DNA from: Thermogemmatispora aurantia
GTDB lineage: Bacteria > Chloroflexota > Ktedonobacteria > Ktedonobacterales > Ktedonobacteraceae
Direction of reading: 5' to 3'
NCBI RefSeq assembly: GCF_008974285.1
Contig: NZ_BKZV01000006.1
Location: 1 to 64,000 of the forward strand
Length of the DNA stretch: 64,000 bases
How positions within the stretch are numbered: position 1 is the first letter of the stretch; every line of letters begins with the position of its first letter. Under the pieces are notes generated by a model. The model saw only the letters and a program-made list of their open reading frames with translations. It did not search any database and had not been told where the DNA came from. Position numbers and translations under genes: made by a program. Of the stretch, positions 1 through 7,760 are shown piece after piece.

Positions 1-126
1 CCGCTCCAGGCTGGACCCCCAGCCGGAGATAAGGTCCCAGGAAGATCACCTGGTTGATAGACCGGAGGTGGACACCTGGTAACAGGTGCAGCTGACCGGC
101 CCTAATGACCGAACGGCTTGTGCCTT
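1..126 (+). rRNA. rrl: 23S ribosomal RNA, 3' end (partial)
   Basis: The first ~125 bases match the conserved 3' end of bacterial 23S rRNA. They include the segment reading CCTGGTTGATAGACCGGAGG (positions 49-68), then CAGCTGACCGG and CCTAATGACCGAACGGCTTG, the last helix before the mature 3' end. The 5' part of the gene lies outside the window. The exact 3' end is estimated from the E. coli pattern (ACTAATGAACCGTGAGGCTTAACC). An open reading frame that starts at 105 and runs into the next gene overlaps this RNA, so its first ~97 codons are not coding. Confidence 0.93.
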
Positions 127-324
127 CCTTACGATACTGCCAAAGATCGCTGAACGCCTGCTATTGTCAAGGATGGAACGCGCGGCGCTTCCCCGCTGTC
201 GCGACGGACTTCTCCCTCAGCAAAATTGAGGCAAGACACCTTTCAGTTGGAAGTTCTCCCTGTTTCGCTGTTGCTTTTTCTTCGAACAAAAAAGAATGTC
301 TAAGAGGCGCAGTAAGGAAGCAGG

Positions 325-360
325 AAAAGGGGCGTGCCGGTGAGCAACGCCCTTTTTTTA
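325..360 (+). terminator. Rho-independent terminator of the rRNA operon
   Basis: GGGGCGT at 329-335 pairs with ACGCCCT at 347-353 across an 11-nt loop and is followed by a run of seven T. It lies ~200 bases after the 23S 3' end and before the next start codon, so it most likely ends the rRNA transcript. The stretch 127-324 shows no 5S rRNA signature and no gene. Confidence 0.8.
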
Positions 361-395
361 TAGCCTGGAGCACCCTTCTGGAAGCGAAGCAGAGC

Positions 396-1253
396 ATGAT
401 CATTGACTTCCACACCCATCTCTTTCCACCCTCTATTTGTCAGCAGCGTGAGCGCTATTGCGAGCGCGACCCCTGGTTTCGGACCCTCTATGCCAATCCC
501 CGCAGCAAGCTGGCCACCGCTGAGGATCTGATCACGGAAATGGATGCTGCGGGCGTGGATGCTTCGGTAGCCTTCTCCTTCGGCTGGACCGACCCGGGCC
601 TCATCGAAGAGGGTAACAGCTACGTCCTGGATGCCATGCGTCGTTATCCGGGTCGCATCTATGGCATGGCAGTAATCTTACCTACAGCTGGCAGGCGCGC
701 GGTGCGCGAACTAGAGCGCTGTGCTCAGGCTGGCATGATCGGCATGGGCGAACTTATGCCCCACGGCCAGGGCTACCGCCTGAGCGACACCCGCTTGCTG
801 GCCCCCCTCATCGAGGTAGTGCGCCACTATCGCTTGCTCGTCCTCTCCCATTGCAGCGAGCCTGTAGGCCACCTCTATCCCGGCAAAGGCGATGTCTCTG
901 TGGCCGATGTTGTCGCCTTCTTGACGGCTTTCCCCGATGTACGCTTCATCGCCGCCCATTGGGGCGGGGGCCTGCCTTTTTATACTTTGATGCCAGAGGT
1001 GCAGCAGGCCTGTTCCCTGGTGTGGTATGATACTGCTGCAACGGTCTTCCTCTACCGTCCAGCCATCTTCCCAACGGTGGCAAGGCTGGTAGGCGCTGAG
1101 CGCATTCTGTTCGCCAGCGACTATGGCTTGCTGCGCCAGCGCCGCGTCATCGAGCACATTCGGCAGGCCGGCCTCAGCACCGATGAGCTGACCAAAATCC
1201 TGGGCGAGAACGCGCGCCTCCTGCTTGGCCTGCCTGAGCAATCTACACGCTGA
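396..1253 (+). CDS. Amidohydrolase-2 family metal-dependent hydrolase
   Basis: The protein has 285 residues and the look of the amidohydrolase_2 (PF04909) TIM-barrel family. The N-terminal metal motif is IIDFHTHLF (HxH in strand 1). Later come LSHCSE (strand-5 metal histidine region), AAHWGGG (strand 6) and LFASDYG (strand-8 aspartate). Family members are hydrolases or decarboxylases acting on small ring compounds; the substrate cannot be told. The start at 396 is chosen because the protein then begins directly with the metal motif. The longer frame from 105 would run through 23S rRNA and its terminator. It is the first gene after the rRNA terminator and stands alone, 96 bases before the next gene. 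Confidence 0.85.
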   Translation: MIIDFHTHLFPPSICQQRERYCERDPWFRTLYANPRSKLATAEDLITEMDAAGVDASVAFSFGWTDPGLIEEGNSYVLDAMRRYPGRIYGMAVILPTAGRRAVRELERCAQAGMIGMGELMPHGQGYRLSDTRLLAPLIEVVRHYRLLVLSHCSEPVGHLYPGKGDVSVADVVAFLTAFPDVRFIAAHWGGGLPFYTLMPEVQQACSLVWYDTAATVFLYRPAIFPTVARLVGAERILFASDYGLLRQRRVIEHIRQAGLSTDELTKILGENARLLLGLPEQSTR

Positions 1254-1349
1254 TGTCACGAGGAAAGGCCAGGCTTCCTGTCACGTCGACAACAAGGACA
1301 AGGCAGAGCAAAAACTAGTAGTGTCAGAACAGGCCCAGGTGGAGAGTCT

Positions 1350-2324
1350 ATGCGCGTGATTTCTCTGGGAAGTGGCAGCAGCGGCAACGCTTTGCTCATT
1401 GAGGCCGGCCCCAACGGACGAACCAGACTCCTGGTCGACGCTGGCCTGCCCTGCCGCACGTTAATTAATCGTCTCCATCTCGCCGGCGTCTCCCCTGCCC
1501 AGATCCTCGCTGTTCTCCTCACTCACGAACATAATGACCATACGCTGGCCCTTCCCACGCTGCTGAAACGCTATGATCCTCTCGTAATCTCTGACCCGGC
1601 TACCCTGGCGACCCTGGCGGATAACTCGCGGCAAGAATCCCACGCGACAACTGGCAGCCAGACTGGCACAGAGCAGTCTCTCTCTCTCTGTTTAAGGGAG
1701 AAGCGCCCTGCCAGGCTGCCGGGAGAGCACGGTGCTTGCGGGAAGAGGATGACAACCTTGCTGCCCCTGAGACGGACACTGGCCTTGCCTGCTGGTAACT
1801 CCTGCCTGCTCGGCGACATCGAGATCTTTTCCTTTCCAGTCCCACACGATGCTGCTGCTCCTTGCGGCTACCTGCTTAGCGCCGGAGGATGTCGTGTCTG
1901 CGTGGTAGTAGATAGCGGCTCGGTTACCCCGATCATGCTAGAGGCGATGCGTCAAGCCGACCTGCTGGTCCTGGAGGCCAATCATGATCGCGAACGGCTC
2001 CTGCGTGGCCCCTACACCTATGCTCTCAAGATGCGCATCCTCAGCCCCACGGGCCATCTCTCTAACGAGCAGGCAGCACAGGCAATTTTGCAGACCTGGC
2101 GCACCAATGGCCTGCGCTGGATCTGGCTGGCTCATCTGAGCCAGGTCAACAATACACCGCAGCTGGCTTTACGTAGCGTCCAGCGCCACCTGGTGGAGGC
2201 TGGCGCCGCCTTGCAACAGGTCCACCTGGCAACACTGCCCCGCACAATGGGACCAGCCTGGGATTCGACACGCCTCTGGCACGATGAATACTGGTGGTGC
2301 TATGAAACTCTGACAGAGAGATAA
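1350..2324 (+). CDS. YycJ/WalJ-like metallo-beta-lactamase-fold hydrolase
   Basis: The 324-residue protein opens with VISLGSGSSGNALLIE, the signature of the YycJ/WalJ branch of the MBL fold. It carries the metal motif THEHNDH (HxHxDH, residues 58-64), a later histidine in FPVPHDA (~166) and an aspartate in VVDSG (~188). Relatives are small putative exonucleases or phosphodiesterases of ~260 residues linked to cell-wall or DNA homeostasis. The extra length comes from a polar, low-complexity insertion at residues ~92-140 between the metal motif and the second half of the fold. The upstream CAGGTGGAGAGTCT provides a GGAG ribosome site. It is convergent with the large regulator that follows. Confidence 0.85.
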   Translation: MRVISLGSGSSGNALLIEAGPNGRTRLLVDAGLPCRTLINRLHLAGVSPAQILAVLLTHEHNDHTLALPTLLKRYDPLVISDPATLATLADNSRQESHATTGSQTGTEQSLSLCLREKRPARLPGEHGACGKRMTTLLPLRRTLALPAGNSCLLGDIEIFSFPVPHDAAAPCGYLLSAGGCRVCVVVDSGSVTPIMLEAMRQADLLVLEANHDRERLLRGPYTYALKMRILSPTGHLSNEQAAQAILQTWRTNGLRWIWLAHLSQVNNTPQLALRSVQRHLVEAGAALQQVHLATLPRTMGPAWDSTRLWHDEYWWCYETLTER

Positions 2325-2389
2325 CTGCTTCACCACCCACCCGCTCGCTGTAGATTCGACTCTCCCGGCTGTCACACGCAATTTGCTTG

Positions 2390-5300
2390 CTATGACAGCT
2401 CTTGCAGAGCGCGGTTGGCCCGCTCGATATCGCGTGCGGCGCGTAAGGCCGTAAAGAAGCCTAGTGCCTGAGTAAAGTAACGGCGAGCCAGCTCACGCCA
2501 CAACTCCACCGCATCAGGCAGCTGAGCACTGACAGCCTGCCTTTGATGCAGCTCGCCAAGGCAGTAGAGGGTCTGGCCCCGCTCCCACGGGAGGTCAAGG
2601 CGTTCGAAAAGTGCCAGGGCTTGCTGCAGACAGGTCCGCGCCTCCTCCCAGCGCTGCAGAGCCAGCGCCATGCGGCCTTGTGCCCGCCAGGCCCGCCCCT
2701 CGGCCTTCAATGCCTGCGACCGGCGGGCCGCCGCCAGCGCCCGCTGACACCACGCGGCCTGCTCCTCAGCAGAGGCTCCAATCTGAACCAGAAGTTCGGC
2801 CAGCAGCGCCTGCTGCTCCGGTCGGACGAATGGCTCGTGGCGTCGAATCTCCTCCTTGAGCGTCTCAACTGCCCCAGCCCAGTCTTGGCGCGCAAGCTGC
2901 AAGACTAGCTCCAGATCCAGGCGCAACAGACGAGAGGTTGCCTGCTCACCGAGAAGCCTGAGACGGCGCAGATAGCGTTCCCCGCTCTCATAGTCACCCG
3001 TCTGATAGGCAATCATTACCAGATGCTTCAGGGCATCGATCTCCCACATCTCTTCGAGCTGATATTGCTCGATCAGCTGCAAAGCTTTCTGCGCTGCCTC
3101 ACGCGCATCATCCCAGCGCTCCCATTCGTACCAGACATGGATGCGTCCCAGCATACTGAGCAGGAGCAACGGCGGACTTTCCATCGTCTGGGCCACCTGC
3201 CACGACTCACCGAACCAGCGTGCTGCCGTTGGATAATCACAGATAAAAAAGTGCACCCATCCCAGGGAATAGTAGAGGTCATGCAACTCCTGCCGATCCT
3301 GACGCCCCTGCTGACGAGTGATCTGGGCCTGAAGCTGCTGACGCTGATGCTGAGTGCGATGGGCTTCTGCATAGTCGCAGAGCTTCATATAAATACCGCC
3401 GAGAGCGTCGAGAGCCAACCAGAGCGCTTCTACGTCCTGGGCCTCCTCAGCCAGGCGCCTCGCCTCACGGGCGCTCTTGAGCGCCTGCTCTGCCTGTCTG
3501 GCTCGCTCATCGACATCGTTGGGATCATCCTCCCGTTGGCGCATATGCCACAGAGCCAGATAAGTCAGAAAGACGGAGCGATCACCCTGATCTTCTGCAA
3601 GAGCCAGCCCGGCATCGATGTAGGCACGCACCTCATCCATATCAGGGTGAGCATCGTGCCACGGGCCCCAGCGCGTTGCTAGCTCGGCCAGACTATCGTA
3701 AAGATAGAGGAGATCAGCCGCAGGCGGCTCGTCTTCAGCTTCCAGCAGCTGCAGCGCCTGCCGATAGGCCAGCCAGGCTTCCTTGAGATTGGCGCGCTGC
3801 GTAAAGGCGTCACCTAGCTTCTCGTGCATGCGCGCCAGTGCACGGCGGTCTGCCCCGCTCTCGTTCAACAGCTCCAGTGCATCGCTGTAAGCCTGGATAG
3901 CCCGAATCGTATAGTAGCTGCGCAGCGCCTGATCGCCTGCGCTCGTCAAGTAGGCCGTTGCTCGCTGACGCAGCTCCTGCAGCGTCAGCTCTGGCTCTGT
4001 AGCCTCGGCCAGGCCGGCGAGCAGACTGGGCGTCCAGTTAGCGGCTGCCTGCTGGTAATGATAAGCCAGCAGCTCAACGAAGCGATCAGTGCGCCCGTCG
4101 ACCTGCTCTTCCAGCCAGCGCGCCAGGCGGGCATGGCTCAGAGCGCGGTTGGCGCGCGAAAGCGTGTGATAGACCACATCGCGCGTCAGAATATGCTTGA
4201 AGCTAAAGACCCGATCGTTCTCAACAGGGCTACGATCGCGCCGCTCCGACTCGGAGATGAAGTCGCGCGTGATCAGCGACTCCAGCGTCTGCAGGAGCGT
4301 CTCCTCGTCCAGGTCAGCCGTTAGCTCGCGCAGGCCCGAGAGCCAGAAGGTGCGCCCGATGATCGCCGCCTTTTGTAAGACATGCCTCTCGACAGGACTG
4401 AGCAAATCGACGCGCGCCGCCAGCACACCCTGGATCGTATCGGGGACCCGCGGCAAAGGCAGCGTATAATGGAGATCCAGCAGGGCATCATCGGGAGGCC
4501 CGGCTGGGCTGGCCAACTCGCTGAGAAGATGCTCCTTCTCACGGGCCACGCGCCAGCTATCCTGCTCATAGACCAGAAGCCCCTGGTCGATGAACATGCG
4601 GATCAGCTCTTCAACAAAGAAAGGATTGCCCTCAGCCCGGGAAAGGATCGTATGACAGAGAGCTTCGGGCAGCTCGGTGTTCTTCAGCAAGGCGCGTACC
4701 AGCTCCTTGCTCTCCTCGGCAGAAAGGGCCTCCAGCACAATAGTAGTAAAATTGCGCTGGCCACCGCCCCAATCCTGGCGCCGCTCCAGAAACTCAGGCC
4801 GCGCCGGACAGAGCAAGAGAATCGGAACGTTACTCAGGCGTTCCATCAGGTGCTCCAGCAGATCGAGCAGGGCCTCATCTGCCCATTGGAGATCGTCGAT
4901 CACGAGAATAAGGGGCTGCTGCAGAGCCAGCGCGGCCAGGAAGATGCGCCAGGAACGCAGTAAGGTCATCTGAGTGCCACTCTGCTCCAGATTGCGCGTA
5001 TGGGCCATGCGCTGCCGCTCGCGCCGCTCACCGCCCGGCAACGTTATCGACCGCCCGAGGTGGCGCCCAACGCTCAGCAGGATGGCCTCAGCCACATCCT
5101 CGGCCTCTTCTTTGTGCCCGGCCCTCTCCAATACTTCACTGACGAAGGCTGTGAAGCGCCGATGGATATCCTCATCGCTTTCGTTATATTGCACCTGGAG
5201 CAAGGCCCGCAGGATCTCGATCAGCGGCCAGTACGTGATGCCCTCACCGTAGGGCGGACAGCGCCCATGCATGACCAGCGGCACCGGTAGCTCGTCTGGA

Positions 5301-6427
5301 CCAGTCGTACTGCGGGCTTTCTCCTGCTCGCGTTCGATGAACTCGTGCACCAGGCGCGACTTGCCAACGCCTGAGGGACCCAGCAGAGTGATCAAATGAG
5401 GCTGCCGCTCGGCCAGCACACGAGCATAGGTCGCGTGCATCAGCGTCAGTTCCAGCGAGCGCCCGATCAATGGGGCCAGCAGACCGCGTCGAGCACGCGC
5501 TGCCAGTGAACTGGCGGGCTGCTCGTCCGCCAGACCCAGCACAACCCAAGCGCGGATCGGCTCCTCCTTCCCCTTGAGCTGCAAGGGTGCTAGCGGGCGA
5601 AAGCGGAAGATCTCGCGCGTGGCCAGGTAGGTGCGCTCTCCTACCAGGATAGTGTCGGGACTGGCCACCTGCTGCAGACGCGCGGCGAGATTGACCGCCT
5701 CGCCCGTCACCAGAAAATCTCGGCGGCTGTTGAGGCTGCCATCAGGCCCGGGTGTGGCCACTTCGCCGGTGTTGATCCCGATGCGCATCTGTAGAGGCAC
5801 TGCCTCTGGATCACGCTGAAGACGTTCCTGATTGAAACGTACCAGCGCGGCCTGCATGTCGAGGGCGGCTCGAATGGCCCGATCGGGATCATCCTCGTGG
5901 GCCAGCGGCAGGCCAAAGACAGCCATGACAGCATCACCGATGTATTTCTCTACAGTACCACCGTGGCGGCGAATCTGCTCTGTCATCAAGTTGAAGTAGC
6001 CTGCGAGGATGGCCCGCAGATCCTCGGGATCAAGGCGGTCGGCCAGGGGCGTCGAGCCAATGATGTCGGCGAACATCACCGTCACCACGCGCCGCTCTTC
6101 GGGCGTGTTCAAGGCTGACAGCAGGGCCGGTGCCTCCTTCGAAGCCGGCTCCAGCGCCAGCACTGGCGCAGGCAGCTGGGGCAGTGATTCTGGACCCGAC
6201 TCCCCTTCCTCTCCACCGCGCACAGCAGGTATCGGCCAGGGCGAGGTCTCCATCGCCTCCCATCCACGCTCCTTCTGCCCCTGAACCCGTCCGCATTCAA
6301 TGCAGAAGCGGGCTACCGGGGGATTGGCCGTACCGCAGTATGGGCAGATCAGGAAGCGAAGGCCACAGGCAAAGCAGAATTTGGCATGCAACGGATTCTG
6401 CGTCTGACAGCGTGGACAGCGCAGCAT
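2390..6427 (-). CDS. Zinc-ribbon / class III adenylate cyclase / AAA ATPase / TPR regulator
   Basis: The 1345-residue protein reads, in order: two zinc ribbons (CPRC...CFAC and CPYC...CIEC, residues 4-46); a class III nucleotide cyclase domain (~107-300) with metal-binding D121 in FADIIGS and D165 in YIGDAVMAVFG; and an AAA ATPase (Walker A GPSGVGKS at ~350-357, Walker B region LILVIDDLQWAD). A long helical TPR-like region runs to the C terminus. This architecture is common in Chloroflexota, Actinobacteria and rhizobia as cyclase-linked sensors or transcription-type regulators. The substrate (ATP or GTP) and ligand are unknown. ATG 6427 is preferred over an in-frame TTG at 6448, because AGGAG abuts the TTG with no spacer. 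The gene is divergent from the DUF402 gene. Confidence 0.88.
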   Translation of the reverse strand: MLRCPRCQTQNPLHAKFCFACGLRFLICPYCGTANPPVARFCIECGRVQGQKERGWEAMETSPWPIPAVRGGEEGESGPESLPQLPAPVLALEPASKEAPALLSALNTPEERRVVTVMFADIIGSTPLADRLDPEDLRAILAGYFNLMTEQIRRHGGTVEKYIGDAVMAVFGLPLAHEDDPDRAIRAALDMQAALVRFNQERLQRDPEAVPLQMRIGINTGEVATPGPDGSLNSRRDFLVTGEAVNLAARLQQVASPDTILVGERTYLATREIFRFRPLAPLQLKGKEEPIRAWVVLGLADEQPASSLAARARRGLLAPLIGRSLELTLMHATYARVLAERQPHLITLLGPSGVGKSRLVHEFIEREQEKARSTTGPDELPVPLVMHGRCPPYGEGITYWPLIEILRALLQVQYNESDEDIHRRFTAFVSEVLERAGHKEEAEDVAEAILLSVGRHLGRSITLPGGERRERQRMAHTRNLEQSGTQMTLLRSWRIFLAALALQQPLILVIDDLQWADEALLDLLEHLMERLSNVPILLLCPARPEFLERRQDWGGGQRNFTTIVLEALSAEESKELVRALLKNTELPEALCHTILSRAEGNPFFVEELIRMFIDQGLLVYEQDSWRVAREKEHLLSELASPAGPPDDALLDLHYTLPLPRVPDTIQGVLAARVDLLSPVERHVLQKAAIIGRTFWLSGLRELTADLDEETLLQTLESLITRDFISESERRDRSPVENDRVFSFKHILTRDVVYHTLSRANRALSHARLARWLEEQVDGRTDRFVELLAYHYQQAAANWTPSLLAGLAEATEPELTLQELRQRATAYLTSAGDQALRSYYTIRAIQAYSDALELLNESGADRRALARMHEKLGDAFTQRANLKEAWLAYRQALQLLEAEDEPPAADLLYLYDSLAELATRWGPWHDAHPDMDEVRAYIDAGLALAEDQGDRSVFLTYLALWHMRQREDDPNDVDERARQAEQALKSAREARRLAEEAQDVEALWLALDALGGIYMKLCDYAEAHRTQHQRQQLQAQITRQQGRQDRQELHDLYYSLGWVHFFICDYPTAARWFGESWQVAQTMESPPLLLLSMLGRIHVWYEWERWDDAREAAQKALQLIEQYQLEEMWEIDALKHLVMIAYQTGDYESGERYLRRLRLLGEQATSRLLRLDLELVLQLARQDWAGAVETLKEEIRRHEPFVRPEQQALLAELLVQIGASAEEQAAWCQRALAAARRSQALKAEGRAWRAQGRMALALQRWEEARTCLQQALALFERLDLPWERGQTLYCLGELHQRQAVSAQLPDAVELWRELARRYFTQALGFFTALRAARDIERANRALQELS

Positions 6428-6721
6428 GATCTCTATACTCTTTCTCAACTCCTGCCCGCTGCTCTTGCAGGCGCAGGAGAAACCCTTTTTCGCCCGCTCT
6501 TGGGCTTGCTCTGACGACGGCGTAAGGCAAATCTCTAGCTGTTATTCTACTATATTTCGCTGGCTGGGAGATAGCAGCTGCTGAGCGCTGGAACCAGTCT
6601 GCGAGGAGCGGCGGATCGACAAAAGCAGTAGGTGAACCTATGCCCTCATTCATGCTCCACCCGGCCCAGCTTGACGAACCGGGCAGATTTGCGTACTATG
6701 AGGCGGATGGAAGGGAGAAGT

Positions 6722-7300
6722 ATGCGTATGCAACCGGATTTTCGTGTCGAGAGCCGCAGCTATGATGGAGTGCTGCGTGGCACCTGGCGCTCCTATCGCC
6801 TCTCACCGGAGGTGCAGCTAAGCGATCCTCCAACTGCTTCACCAGGAACTGACTGCCTGCGCCTCTGGCTACCTGCCGGAACACTGATGGAGTGGACCAC
6901 CGGAACACGCCCACTGCGCCATCATTGTCTCCAGTTCTTCTGGCCGGAGCGCTGGTATATGTTGAGCGCCTTCTACAATGGCTGCGACCTGCTCTATACT
7001 TATGCGACCATTATCTTGCCGCCGACTATCGAGGTGGCGAGTGTGCGCTACGTCGATCTCGACTTGACGATGCTGGTGCGCCCAGATCTCTCCTATGAGG
7101 TGCTGACGCAGGCCGAGTTCGATCATATGGTTGAACTGCTCGACTATAGCGAGGAGACGCGCATCGGGGCCTTGATGGCCCTGCGAACCCTGACGAATGC
7201 AGCCCAAATCGGAACGGGCCTCTTTCGCCTGATCCCTCAGCGCCTCCTCCAGACCGATTTTCATCGGGATGACTGCCTGTCGCAGCATGGCCTGAGCTGA
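6722..7300 (+). CDS. DUF402 domain protein (putative nucleotide phosphatase)
   Basis: The 192-residue protein carries the DUF402 core: a beta-rich barrel with PLRHHCLQFFWPERWYMLSA followed by YVDLDLTMLVRPD, where the family has its conserved acidic metal-binding residues. A helical tail with YEVLTQAEFDHMVE follows. Characterised members (Streptomyces FAU-1-type proteins, staphylococcal Sa1684) hydrolyse nucleoside di- or triphosphates. Whether this one does is inferred. ATG 6722 is preceded by GGAAGGGAGAAGT, so the in-frame upstream codons from 6632 are dropped. A second ATG two codons later is also possible. Confidence 0.75.
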   Translation: MRMQPDFRVESRSYDGVLRGTWRSYRLSPEVQLSDPPTASPGTDCLRLWLPAGTLMEWTTGTRPLRHHCLQFFWPERWYMLSAFYNGCDLLYTYATIILPPTIEVASVRYVDLDLTMLVRPDLSYEVLTQAEFDHMVELLDYSEETRIGALMALRTLTNAAQIGTGLFRLIPQRLLQTDFHRDDCLSQHGLS

Positions 7301-7535
7301 GTGGCCGATCACCAACTCCAGATTGCTGCTCTCCCGCCATGCCAGCGTAGCCAGGGCGGGAGGCTCCACTCAGCATTGACTACACCGCTGGCTGCCCGAG
7401 CCACTCCCCTTGCTCCACCGCCTACCTACCTGGTCTGGCTCGTCCAGACCTGGCGCCGGCAATACCTCTTATGATCCCGGCCAGCTCCCCCTTGCTGACC
7501 TGCTTCTTCTGCCCTCATCTCTGGTCGTAAGATCT
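7301..7535. other. Spacer with an 8-bp inverted repeat
   Basis: No gene is seen. CTCCCGCC (7331-7338) and GGCGGGAG (7355-7362) can form a hairpin shortly after the DUF402 stop. It lacks a T-run on either strand, so it is only a weak terminator candidate. Confidence 0.3.
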
Positions 7536-7552
7536 TGACTGACTGTCAGTCA
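7536..7552. promoter_or_regulatory. TetR-type operator palindrome overlapping a promoter
   Basis: TGACTGAC and GTCAGTCA form a perfect 8-bp inverted repeat around one T. This layout is typical of TetR/AcrR-family operators. It overlaps a possible promoter with -35 TTGACT (7535-7540) and -10 TATCAA (7557-7562) at a 16-bp spacing, so a bound protein would block it. No TetR gene lies in the window. Confidence 0.6.
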
Positions 7553-7610
7553 GATTTATCAAGAGGCCCTGAAAGCGCTTGGGGAGCGGTGCGGGACGCC
7601 ATAAGAGGGC

Positions 7611-7639
7611 CTGAAGGGCAGGTCAGATTATGCTATACT
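7611..7639 (+). promoter_or_regulatory. Promoter for the GMC oxidoreductase/ABC exporter operon
   Basis: CTGAAG (7611-7616), a 17-bp spacer and TGCTATACT, an extended -10 at 7631-7639, resemble a sigma-70 promoter. It is ~120 bases before the ATG at 7761. Confidence 0.5.
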
Positions 7640-7760
7640 TACCTACACTATAGAGATATGTCGGCTCTTCACTGTGGCTGTATTGCTTTGCCCGGCATCA
7701 TGCGACGTCGGCATGATCCAGTGTATCAGTGTATTGAGCGAAAGGAAGGAGGTACGCTCA

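Noticed and set aside
105-395. N-terminal extension of the amidohydrolase frame
   Set aside because: It lies in 23S rRNA, its terminator and spacer, and has no ribosome site. The protein begins naturally at 396 with the metal motif.
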